A stretch of 7,648 bases of DNA from DASVDK01 sp036381125 [NCBI: Thermodesulfobacteriota bacterium] (GTDB lineage: Bacteria > DASVDK01), in NCBI GenBank assembly GCA_036381125.1, contig DASVDK010000375.1, forward strand, positions 1 to 7,648, written 5' to 3'. The notes below the pieces were generated by a model that worked only from the letters and a program-made list of their open reading frames with translations, did no database searches and was not told where the DNA came from. Within the stretch, counting starts at the first letter, position 1. Each line of letters opens with the position of its first letter. Positions 1 through 6,197 of this stretch are shown piece after piece. The position numbers and the translations under genes are program-made.

Positions 1-319
1 CCACCTGCTCGTCGTCGACGATGAAGCAGGTCGTGCCGATGTCGGCCCGCGTGACGGCGTCGGTGGCGAAGTTGCGGAAGCGGAAGACGCCCCGCGCGAC
101 CCGGACGGTCTTCGCGCCCTGGGCGCCGCCCGTGTTGTCGACGAACTCCTCGGCCCGGCCGACGGCCTTGAGGGTCGTCGACACGCTGCCCGGGACGGCG
201 TAGCCGGCCGCGTTCAGCGCGACGAGGGCGCCCGCGAAGAGCTTCGCGTTCGCCTCGACCGGGTGCTCGACCACGTCGCCGGTCCGCGCCGGCGTGTTGC
301 GATCCGCCGTGAGCGCCAT
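1..319 (-). CDS. Capsid decoration/cement-type protein of Mu-like phages (partial, C-terminus missing)
   Basis: The reading frame opens at ATG 319-317 and stays open for 106 residues to the window edge, so the C-terminus is missing. The N-terminus (MALTADRNTPARTGDV), the segment around residues 28-45 (FAGALVALNAAGYAVPGS), a GRAEEFVDNTGGA stretch and a RGVFRFRNF...D segment followed by CFIVDDEQV match, from memory, a small structural protein found after the protease gene in Mu-like phages; it is usually annotated as hypothetical, DUF2190-like or capsid cement. Its likely role is to stabilise or decorate the capsid shell. The gene begins 3 nt after the protease stop. AAGGAGG at 331-337 inside the protease 3' end is 11 nt from the ATG, slightly long but usable. 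No membrane segment or signal peptide is seen. The family match is recognition by eye; the cement role is inference. Confidence 0.8.
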   Translation of the reverse strand, partial: MALTADRNTPARTGDVVEHPVEANAKLFAGALVALNAAGYAVPGSVSTTLKAVGRAEEFVDNTGGAQGAKTVRVARGVFRFRNFATDAVTRADIGTTCFIVDDEQV

Positions 320-322
320 GGC

Positions 323-901
323 TTACGCCGCCTCCTTCTGCTCGGCCTTCGCCTTCGCGAAGGCCTCGGGCTTGAGGCCGAGCTGCGCGCAGACCGCCTG
401 CTCCTCGGCCGTGAGCGTGCCGGTCGTCGTCGTCGTGCCGCCGCCCTTGTCGCTGTGCTGCGCGCCGGCCTGGACGACGACCGGGGCCTTCTCGACGTAG
501 GCATCGAAGGCCTTCGGGTCCTTCCGGTAGAGCTCGAGGCCCCACTCCTTCATGGCGGGGACGAGCTTGCCGGCCTGGATCGCCTTCTCGACCGCGGCCG
601 TCGCCTTCTCCTCGGTCACGGTCTTCTGCAGCTCGGCGAGCTGGGTCGCGACCGCCTGGTGCTGGGCGATCGGGACGAACTTTGCCGGGTCCGGCGTGGC
701 CTTGGCTTGGATGGCGGTCACAAGCTCGGCCGCGGGGGCCGTCGCCGGCAAACTCGCGGCCGTGGCGAGCGCGGCGAGGGTGGCAGTGGCCGCCTTGTCA
801 CGCTCGACGAGGGTCTGGGCGTGCGCGACGACGGCCGCGGCGTCGGCGGTCGCCGGCAGCCCGAAGAGGGCGACGAGGCGGAGGAACGTCTCTCGGTCCA
901 T
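323..901 (-). CDS. Nested in-frame scaffold protein (Mu Z-like), internal start within the protease gene
   Basis: Within the protease frame, ATG 901-899 (residue 157, sequence MDRETFLRLVALFGL) is preceded by GAGGAG at 907-912 with 5 nt spacing, one of the best ribosome sites in the window. Starting here gives a 192-residue Ala/Lys/Glu-rich, mostly helical protein sharing the protease C-terminus (LTAEEQAVCAQLGL..., ending AKAEQKEAA). In Mu and several other phages the scaffold is the separately translated 3' part of the protease gene. The position, at the junction of the conserved protease domain and the helical tail, fits that arrangement. The start and ribosome site are seen directly; expression as a separate protein is inferred. 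Confidence 0.75.
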   Translation of the reverse strand: MDRETFLRLVALFGLPATADAAAVVAHAQTLVERDKAATATLAALATAASLPATAPAAELVTAIQAKATPDPAKFVPIAQHQAVATQLAELQKTVTEEKATAAVEKAIQAGKLVPAMKEWGLELYRKDPKAFDAYVEKAPVVVQAGAQHSDKGGGTTTTTGTLTAEEQAVCAQLGLKPEAFAKAKAEQKEAA

Positions 902-1369
902 GGGGTCTCCTCGTTCCTGGGCGGCGAGCGCCGTGAGCCGCAGGTTCGGGTTGTTCGTGAGGCCGGCCCGGTGCAGCCGGAGGACCGCCCCGGACTCCAC
1001 CGCGTAGTCGAAGACCGGCGAGAGGAAGCGGTACTCCTTGGCCTTGATCGCCGCGGCGCCCCGCTCCGTCCACTCGACCGCGCCCCAGAGCCCCGTCTCC
1101 CGCGCCTCGAGCTTGGTGATCCACCCCGCCGCGGGCGCCGGCCGCCCGGCGGGCGCGGCGTAGTCGATTGCGTGGTCGAAGTCGATCGGCAGGCCCGCCG
1201 GCGCGTCGGCCATCGACGCGGCGATGACCCCGGCGGGATCGCTGAGCGTCCACGGCCCGCGGCCGTCGCGGCCGCCGAAGACCCCCGCGGGGAGCAGGTG
1301 CACCACCGCGGGCGGCGTCCCGTCGGCGGCCGCAGCGATCGCGATGGCGTGGCAGGCCTGCCGCTTCAT
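323..1369 (-). CDS. Mu gpI-like capsid maturation protease
   Basis: This 348-residue protein would cleave scaffold and capsid proteins during procapsid maturation. It fits the Mu prophage I protein family: LLPAGVFGGRDGRGPW near residues 25-40, IDFDHA at 62-67, AAGWI at 80-84, LWGAVEWTERG at 94-104, an EYRFLSPVF block at 112-120 and LTNNPNL at 137-143. The second half is Ala-rich and helical with a short Thr run near the C-terminus, as expected of a scaffold region, and has its own start (see the nested feature). I chose ATG 1369 because the family core begins soon after it. The frame is also open from a TTG at 1417, but that start would lie inside a palindromic repeat. No good Shine-Dalgarno precedes 1369. 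An 84-nt gap, long for this region, separates it from the gpF-like gene. I cannot assign catalytic residues with confidence. Confidence 0.9.
   Translation of the reverse strand: MKRQACHAIAIAAAADGTPPAVVHLLPAGVFGGRDGRGPWTLSDPAGVIAASMADAPAGLPIDFDHAIDYAAPAGRPAPAAGWITKLEARETGLWGAVEWTERGAAAIKAKEYRFLSPVFDYAVESGAVLRLHRAGLTNNPNLRLTALAAQERGDPMDRETFLRLVALFGLPATADAAAVVAHAQTLVERDKAATATLAALATAASLPATAPAAELVTAIQAKATPDPAKFVPIAQHQAVATQLAELQKTVTEEKATAAVEKAIQAGKLVPAMKEWGLELYRKDPKAFDAYVEKAPVVVQAGAQHSDKGGGTTTTTGTLTAEEQAVCAQLGLKPEAFAKAKAEQKEAA
907..912 (-). promoter_or_regulatory. Internal Shine-Dalgarno for the nested scaffold start
   Basis: On the minus strand GAGGAG is followed by ACCCC and ATG. It lies inside the protease coding sequence, where it also encodes part of the residues before Met157. 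Its strength contrasts with the lack of a recognisable Shine-Dalgarno at the protease start itself, so the scaffold may be made in excess over the protease, which would suit a scaffold needed in many copies. Confidence 0.7.
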
Positions 1370-1453
1370 GGCTGGCGGCAGTCTGCGGGCGTGGGCGCCG
1401 GCAAACAAGGGTGACAATTGTCACCCTGACATGCGCCCCCCTGATGTATCCGG
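1370..1453. other. 84-nt intergenic gap between the gpF-like and protease genes
   Basis: This is the longest non-coding stretch of the window. Apart from palindrome copy 1 and the weak promoter-like hexamers next to it, I see no small gene or T-tract terminator in it. Most other junctions here overlap or are 3-22 nt long, so the extra space is probably regulatory. The alternative TTG start of the protease frame at 1417 would occupy half of it. Confidence 0.6.
1408..1430 (-). promoter_or_regulatory. Palindromic repeat, copy 1, upstream of the protease gene (candidate late-promoter operator)
   Basis: AGGGTGACAATTGTCACCCT (1408-1427) is a perfect 20-bp palindrome. On the minus strand it is preceded by GTC (1430-1428), which with the palindrome's first A spells GTCA and makes the pattern GTCA-GGG-TGAC-AATT-GTCA-CCC. 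The same pattern recurs at 6755-6778. It lies in the 84-nt gap between the gpF-like and protease genes, and its core ends 39 nt before the protease ATG. A TTGTTT hexamer abuts it downstream, with a poor CAGACT hexamer 17 nt further on. A promoter operator is my preferred reading. An mRNA hairpin or attenuator is possible, but the following T-run is short. Confidence 0.55.
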
Positions 1454-2713
1454 CTAGGCCTCGGGTCGGGTGTAGGCGAGCGTGCCGCCGCGCCAGGCCT
1501 CGACGGCCGCGGCGTCGGTGGTCGTGGTGGCGCTCCAGCCGTCCTGGCCGACCTCGACCAGGACGCCGAGCAGGGCCGCCTCGCCCTCGAGCGGGAAGCG
1601 GGCGAGGTAGCGGCGCACGAGGGCCGGGGTGTCGTCGGCGAGGGTGACCCAGCGCCACCAGACCTCGTCCGGCTGCCGGATCGTCGCGACGAGGAGCCGC
1701 GCCGCGCGCCGGGCCTCGACCGAGAGCCGCCCGGGCCGCCCGTCGCGGCGCGCGAAGAGGTCCGGGCTCACCGGGAGCCGCTCGCCGAGCGGGTCGACGA
1801 GGACGCCGGGCTGGTCTGGCGCGACGTCGGCCGCCTCGAGGAACGCGGCCCGGGCCACGGCCAGGCTGGCGCCGGGCGGGAGCAGCGGCGCCGGCGGCGG
1901 CGCCTGGGGCGGCGGCAACGGCCAGGTCGGCGCGGGCGTCGGCGTTCCGGGATCGGGGTCGTGCGGGGTAGGCCGCGGCGGCGGCGTGATCCCGCGGTCC
2001 GGCCGCAGGCCCGCGTTGTAGCCGAAGCCCGGATCGATCCCCTCGGGCACGAGCAGCGTCTCGCCGGTCCGGGGGTTGCGGTACGGCACCATCCGGATCT
2101 CGGGCGGCGGGCTCAGCTCGTACCCGTACCGGCCCAGGTCGCGCTCGGAGAGCGACTGCACCGCGCACCGGCAATTCCAGCCGTTCGGCGGATAGTGCGT
2201 CTGCCAGAAGGCATCATCCACCGGGCGAACGATCCCATGCCAGGCGCGGTGTTGCGGGCGCGTCCGGTCGTCCAGCGTCGCGACGTAGCGGAGATAGGGG
2301 CGGCTGGCCTTCGTGCGCTCGATCCGCGCCCAGCGGCCGGCCGCGTACGACGTCGCGAGGTTCGTGCGGAAGATGGTCTTCAGCCGCGCGGGGCTCCCGA
2401 GCTGCGCGATCCGGGTCTCGCCGCTGCGCGGATCCGTGACCGGCTGCCGGCCCCACCAGCCTTTGGCCTCGAGGAGGGGCTGGAGCCGCCGCTGGAAGTC
2501 GGCGAGCGTCGTCCCCTCGCGGATCGCGTCGTCGACCGCGCGCCGGATGTCCTCGAGGAGGTCGACCCGCATGGCCTTCGCGACCGTAAAGGCGCGGCTG
2601 TGCTCGTGCGCCCACACGTCGCGCCAATCGAAGCCGATCCGGTAGCCCTTCTGCTCGAAGAACCGGACCGCGTCGGCCGGCGGCAGCGCGCGGAGCGTCG
2701 GCTGCGGCGGCAT
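1454..2713 (-). CDS. Mu gpF-like head morphogenesis protein with C-terminal nuclease-like (PBECR-type) domain
   Basis: The 419-residue protein has two parts. Residues 1-200 fit the Mu gpF/SPP1 gp7 head morphogenesis family: a helical N-terminus (FEQKGYRIGFDWRDVWAHEHSRAF), the LKTIFRTNLATSYAAGRW segment at 111-128, a RYVATLDDRTRPQHRAWHG block at 142-160 and YPPNGWNCRC at 174-183, whose Cys/His pattern is typical. This family is a minor capsid protein that works with the portal in assembly and DNA ejection. A Pro-rich linker (about 243-280) leads to a C-terminal domain (about 303-419) with RLPVSPDLF, a PDEVWW motif at 348-353, RRYLARF and a final YTRP, resembling the Barnase-EndoU-ColicinE5/D-RelE-like nuclease domains fused to such proteins. 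The gene starts 7 nt after the portal stop. The gpF assignment is firm, the nuclease domain less so. Confidence 0.9.
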   Translation of the reverse strand: MPPQPTLRALPPADAVRFFEQKGYRIGFDWRDVWAHEHSRAFTVAKAMRVDLLEDIRRAVDDAIREGTTLADFQRRLQPLLEAKGWWGRQPVTDPRSGETRIAQLGSPARLKTIFRTNLATSYAAGRWARIERTKASRPYLRYVATLDDRTRPQHRAWHGIVRPVDDAFWQTHYPPNGWNCRCAVQSLSERDLGRYGYELSPPPEIRMVPYRNPRTGETLLVPEGIDPGFGYNAGLRPDRGITPPPRPTPHDPDPGTPTPAPTWPLPPPQAPPPAPLLPPGASLAVARAAFLEAADVAPDQPGVLVDPLGERLPVSPDLFARRDGRPGRLSVEARRAARLLVATIRQPDEVWWRWVTLADDTPALVRRYLARFPLEGEAALLGVLVEVGQDGWSATTTTDAAAVEAWRGGTLAYTRPEA

Positions 2714-2720
2714 GCGCGCC

Positions 2721-4298
2721 CTACGCGCCTACGGCGCCCGCGAGCCGCGTCACGAACCCCGCCCGGGCGAGCAGGTCCGCCAGGGCGTCGACGTCCATCT
2801 CGGCGAGCGCGTCGGCGAGCCGCTCGCGGATCTCCTCGAGCGAGCTCGCGCCGGCGAGGACCTCGCGCAGCTCGCCGACGAGCGGGCCCAGGAGCGGCTG
2901 CCAGTCCGCGAGCTCGGCGTCGATCAGCGCGTCGATCGCGTCGCCCTCGCGGGCGGCGTTGGCCGCCGCCTGGCGCGCGAGCCGGCTCGCCCGGGCGGGC
3001 GGCCCCTCGGGGTCCGCAGGCGGGGCGACCGGGGGCGCCGGCGGCGCCGGCTGCGCGAGCAGCTCCACGTCCTTGCCCGCCGGGGGATCGGGCAGACCGA
3101 GCTTGTCGCGCACGACCGACTGCTCGACCTTGAGGCCGAGGGGCACGAGCTTCGCGAGCGCGTCGGAGAGCTCCGCCACGTTCGTGGCGTCCCGGAGCCC
3201 GATGATGATCCGCGGGTAGGCCTTCTGGGGCCCGAGGTTGAGGTCGACCAGCGGGCGGACCAGGTCGCGGTTGAGGGTGGCCGCGAGCTGCTTCGCATCC
3301 GCGCGCTGGATGTCCCGCCGGACCTCGTTGTGCTCCTTCGCGACCGCATGCCCGCCGGAGATCGCGTCGGTCGTCGTCGTCTGGCCGAGGACGGCCTTCG
3401 ACACCTGCTGGTCCATGAAGTCGGCGAGCTGCTTGAAGACCTCGGCGCCGCTGGCCGTCGAGCTGCCCCGCTTGGCGTCGATGAACTCGATCATCATCTC
3501 CTGCGGGATCATGGCGGCGGCGTCCGAGCCCAGGTTGCGGAGGGCCTGGAAGAGCTTCTCCTTGTCCTCGTCGGTCGCCCCGGGCCCATACTTGCCCACG
3601 CGCAGCGGCTGCCCGTAGACCTCGACGAAGGTGACCCAGTCCTTAACCCCGTAGTTCTTGAACAGGTACGCCCACGCGGCCGCGCGCGCGAGGCCGCCGC
3701 GGATCGGGAGTCCCGTCTTCGCCGTGTGCCGGTGCACGATGAACTTGAACGGGGCGAGCGGCACGGGGAGCCCGGCCTCGCGGAGGAGGAGCGTGCGGCC
3801 GTCGATCCGGTCGAACTCGAACCAGCGCGGGTCCCGGTGCTCGAGCCGCACGGGCCACCACCGCGACGCCGACAGCTCCCAGATGATCTCCGTCGCGCTG
3901 AAGCCCTTGCCGATGGCGTCGAGGATGTCGACGAGCTCGGCCTCGAGGTCGTCGCGCCGCAGCCACTCGCGGACCAGGTCGGCGGCCTCCACGTCGGCCG
4001 CGGCGTCCGAGGCCGCCTCGACCGTGAGCTCGAGCTGGGCGACGGCGCGCTTGCGGGTGCCGAGCACGGCCAGGTAGTGCAGGTCGCGCTCCTCCATGTC
4101 CTCGGCGAGCTCGAGGTAGCGCATCGGGTCGCCGTCCTCGGCCTCGCGCAGCAGGCGCGCGAGTCGCTCGGGCGTGAGCCCCTTCGCCGGGTGGCCCGCC
4201 CAGATGGTCCGGATTCCGGTGAGGCTCGGCGCGGCCTGCTCGCGGCGCAGGGCGCCGAGGTCGACGGGTCGGCCGTAGGCGTCGTAGAGCGTCGGCAT
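2721..4298 (-). CDS. Portal protein, DUF935 family (Mu gp29-like)
   Basis: The 525-residue product would form the dodecameric portal ring at one capsid vertex, through which DNA is pumped in and to which the tail attaches. DUF935 hallmarks are visible: LTGIRTIWAGHPAKGLTPERL near residues 26-45, DPMRYLELAEDMEERDLHYLAVLGTRKRAV at 57-86, the DAIGKGFSATEIIWE block at 127-141, HRDPRWFEFD at 154-163, then NYGVKDWVTFVEVYGQPLRVGKY at 215-237 and LGQTTTTDAISGGHA further on. A Pro/Ala-rich linker precedes a helical acidic C-terminus, also usual for the family. I chose ATG 4298 over the upstream ATG at 4394 because it has AGGAGGAGG 5 nt before it, overlaps the previous stop by one base (TGATG), and because the extra 32 residues look like shadow coding of the upstream gene. 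Confidence 0.95.
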   Translation of the reverse strand: MPTLYDAYGRPVDLGALRREQAAPSLTGIRTIWAGHPAKGLTPERLARLLREAEDGDPMRYLELAEDMEERDLHYLAVLGTRKRAVAQLELTVEAASDAAADVEAADLVREWLRRDDLEAELVDILDAIGKGFSATEIIWELSASRWWPVRLEHRDPRWFEFDRIDGRTLLLREAGLPVPLAPFKFIVHRHTAKTGLPIRGGLARAAAWAYLFKNYGVKDWVTFVEVYGQPLRVGKYGPGATDEDKEKLFQALRNLGSDAAAMIPQEMMIEFIDAKRGSSTASGAEVFKQLADFMDQQVSKAVLGQTTTTDAISGGHAVAKEHNEVRRDIQRADAKQLAATLNRDLVRPLVDLNLGPQKAYPRIIIGLRDATNVAELSDALAKLVPLGLKVEQSVVRDKLGLPDPPAGKDVELLAQPAPPAPPVAPPADPEGPPARASRLARQAAANAAREGDAIDALIDAELADWQPLLGPLVGELREVLAGASSLEEIRERLADALAEMDVDALADLLARAGFVTRLAGAVGA

Positions 4299-4546
4299 CA
4301 GGGCCTCCTCCTGTCGCGGTCGCCCGGGTACGGCTGGCCGACCGGGTCGTAGTCCGCCGGGTCCATCGCCACCCACCGCGTCGCGTAGGGCCACGTCTCG
4401 AGACGATCGGCGCGGACGTCGGCCTCCGGGATCGGCCCCGTGTAGTGGGTCGGATAGGCGCCCTCGAGCCGGACGGCGAGGACCTCGCCGGAGCGGGCGT
4501 GGCGCCAGTACTCGTGGGTGATCGGCCGCGTGGGCTGGTCGCTCAT
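4298..4546 (-). CDS. Small protein of unknown function between large terminase and portal genes
   Basis: This 82-residue protein is not recognised. It is rich in aromatic residues: THEYWRHARSGEVLAVRLEGAYPTHYTGP in the first half, then RLETWPYATRWVAMDPADYDPV, ending in a charged DRDRRRP tail. The N-terminal segment could be a small beta-sheet fold; there is no membrane segment, signal peptide or Cys. The start at ATG 4546 is supported by GGAGG at 4555-4559 with 8 nt spacing. A GTG at 4582 would overlap the terminase end and lacks such support. It begins 22 nt after the terminase stop, and its TGA shares one base with the portal ATG. Sitting between motor and portal genes, it may be a virion or assembly accessory protein, but that is position-based inference only. 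Confidence 0.75.
   Translation of the reverse strand: MSDQPTRPITHEYWRHARSGEVLAVRLEGAYPTHYTGPIPEADVRADRLETWPYATRWVAMDPADYDPVGQPYPGDRDRRRP
4304..4312 (-). promoter_or_regulatory. Ribosome binding site that decides the portal start
   Basis: AGGAGGAGG on the minus strand, followed by 5 nt and ATG 4298. It is the strongest Shine-Dalgarno in the window and sits inside the 3' end of the preceding 82-codon gene, so portal translation is probably coupled to, and boosted over, that gene. Confidence 0.8.
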
Positions 4547-4568
4547 GGCGTGCGCCTCCGTGAGGCCG

Positions 4569-6197
4569 TCAGTATGCGCCACGCGGCCGGAAGCCGCGGC
4601 GGCCGTCGTCGTCGCCCTCGGGCGACCCGAGCCCCGCGCGCTTCGCGACCGAGCGGTAGTCGTAGGCTTGGTGCCGGCCGAGCCGGCGGAGCGCCTGCGT
4701 CATGGCGTCGACGTCGTCGTCGGTCGCGCCGAACGGGAACGCGGCGCAGATCTCGATGAACTCCTGGACCCAGGGCGCGAGCTGCGGGCTCGGCAGGTAG
4801 ACGTTGCCCGCCTCCATCATCGGCGAGACGGCGTGCGCGCGGTCGAGCTTGCCCCCCTCGGGCTCGATGGGGATCAGGCCCGGAATCTTGTGCTTCAGCG
4901 TGTCGATCACCGCCGGCCCGTTGGCCTTGTCCTCGACGAGCTTGGCCATCGCCTTCGGCCACTTCTTCGTCATCGTCACGACGGCGTCGACGGTCTGCGT
5001 GAAGGAGAGCTGCGTCGAGACCCGGTCGATCAGGTAGCAGTCGGCCCCGAGGCGCCCCCAGACGTGGCCGGCGACACGGTCGGACGCCTTGAGGTCCTTG
5101 AACGCGCAGTCCCAGCTCTGGATCATCTCGTCGAAGAGATCCGGCAGCTTGGTGTAGAACCGCCACCAGTGCCGCAGGAAGATCCCGCCCGTCGCCGGCG
5201 ACGGGCGCTGCTGGAGCTGGCCTGCCGCGCCGTAGCTGCCGAGTCGGGTCTTGAGCTCGGCAAGCTCCGCGGCGCCGTAGCGCGCCGGCCAGAGCAGCTC
5301 GCCCGGCTCGCGCCGGGGATCCGCGGCGATCGGGCAGGCGTCGTGCGGCTGCGGCCGCGCCGCTGGCGCCGGCGCCGCCTCGAGCCCGCCCTCGACCTGG
5401 ACGCGCGGCTCGTACTCGGCCGGGAGACACAGGTGATGCCAGCCGCCCTGGGCGAGGATGTGGCCGGCCAGGTCGCGCTCGTGTACGCGCTGCATGATGA
5501 CCACCTGGACGCCCGTCTTCGGATCGTTGAGCCGGGTGGACATGACTTGGTCCCACCACTCGAGCGTCGCCTCGCGGATCGCGTCGCTGTGGGCCTCCAT
5601 GACGTTGTGCGGGTCGTCGACGATAATCCGGTCCCCACCCTCGCCGGTGACCGCGCCGCCGACGGACGTCGCGAACCGGAAGCCGGTCTTGTCCGTCTCG
5701 TAGCGGATCTTCGCGTTCTGGTCGCCCGTGAGCTGGAAGCGGTGGCCCCACCGCCGCTGATACCAGGGGGACTTGATGAGCCGGCGGGCCTTGAGGTTGT
5801 CCCGGATCGAGAGCGCGAGCGCGTAGGAGGCCATGACGTAGCGCAGGCTCGGGTTCGTGAGCCACTCCCACGTCGGCCAGAAGACCGAGACGGCGAGGCT
5901 CTTCATGTGGCGCGGCGGGACGTTGATGAGGAGCCGCCGCAGCTCGCCCCGCGTGACCGCCTCGAGGTGGTCGGCGATGCAGTCGAGGTGCCAGCCCTCG
6001 ACGAACGGCGTCTCGGGCTCGACAATCGGCCACGCCTCCCGCCAGTAGCGCCGCAGGGACCGCCGGCAGCGCTCGGCCGCGATCTCGTCGGGCTCAACGG
6101 CGGCGAGCCTTCGCCTGGAGGCGCTCGAGCTCGTCGAGCTCGGCGTCGGTGAGGCGACTGAGGTCGAGGGGCGGGGCAAGCTGGACTTTGCCGTCAT
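4569..6197 (-). CDS. terL: Terminase large subunit (packaging ATPase and nuclease)
   Basis: This is the DNA-packaging motor, which docks on the portal and cuts the DNA. In the 542-residue frame the ATPase has a Walker A-like PPRHMKS at 94-100 (Lys99) after LLIN, and Walker B IIVDDPH at 191-197. A QVVIMQRVHERDLAGH segment at 231-246 follows the ATPase. The nuclease domain shows SWDCAFKD (Asp363), VEDKANG (421-427) and a DDDVDA cluster at 493-498, consistent with an RNase H-like site. The first 30 residues are Ser/Thr-rich and are overprinted on the small subunit gene; family-like sequence begins near VEPDEIAAERC. The only in-frame usual start codons before Walker A are ATG 6197 and TTG 6179, so at least 86 nt overlap that gene. 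No clear Shine-Dalgarno is seen, so the exact start is uncertain. Confidence 0.95.
   Translation of the reverse strand: MTAKSSLPRPSTSVASPTPSSTSSSASRRRLAAVEPDEIAAERCRRSLRRYWREAWPIVEPETPFVEGWHLDCIADHLEAVTRGELRRLLINVPPRHMKSLAVSVFWPTWEWLTNPSLRYVMASYALALSIRDNLKARRLIKSPWYQRRWGHRFQLTGDQNAKIRYETDKTGFRFATSVGGAVTGEGGDRIIVDDPHNVMEAHSDAIREATLEWWDQVMSTRLNDPKTGVQVVIMQRVHERDLAGHILAQGGWHHLCLPAEYEPRVQVEGGLEAAPAPAARPQPHDACPIAADPRREPGELLWPARYGAAELAELKTRLGSYGAAGQLQQRPSPATGGIFLRHWWRFYTKLPDLFDEMIQSWDCAFKDLKASDRVAGHVWGRLGADCYLIDRVSTQLSFTQTVDAVVTMTKKWPKAMAKLVEDKANGPAVIDTLKHKIPGLIPIEPEGGKLDRAHAVSPMMEAGNVYLPSPQLAPWVQEFIEICAAFPFGATDDDVDAMTQALRRLGRHQAYDYRSVAKRAGLGSPEGDDDGRRGFRPRGAY

Noticed and set aside
263-1414. 383-codon open frame on the plus strand opposite the protease
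   Set aside because: Low-complexity Arg/Gly-rich product opposite a recognised protease gene, consistent with high-GC antisense openness.
1408-1427. Palindrome copy 1 as a simple intrinsic terminator after the gpF-like gene
   Set aside because: The hairpin could form and is followed by TTGTTT, but the T-run is short and copy 2 has no T-run at all. A terminator would also cut an operon whose downstream genes have no other clear promoter. Kept only as an alternative.
798-2174. 458-codon minus-strand frame overlapping the gpF-like and protease genes
   Set aside because: It is in a different frame from both identified genes, runs through the intergenic palindrome and is dominated by Arg, Ala, Pro and Gly.
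1961-3133. 390-codon plus-strand frame spanning the gpF-like/portal junction
   Set aside because: It crosses two identified genes on the opposite strand, and its C-terminal third is almost only Arg, Ala, Pro and Gly.
2712-4352. 546-codon open frame on the plus strand opposite the portal gene
   Set aside because: It is the antisense shadow of a confidently identified DUF935 gene. Its translation is a repetitive Arg/Leu/Asp/Glu/Val mixture typical of GC-rich codons read backwards, with no recognisable domain.
4518-6152. 544-codon open frame on the plus strand opposite the large terminase gene
   Set aside because: Shadow of the terminase frame. It lacks motifs, and all neighbouring genes run on the other strand.
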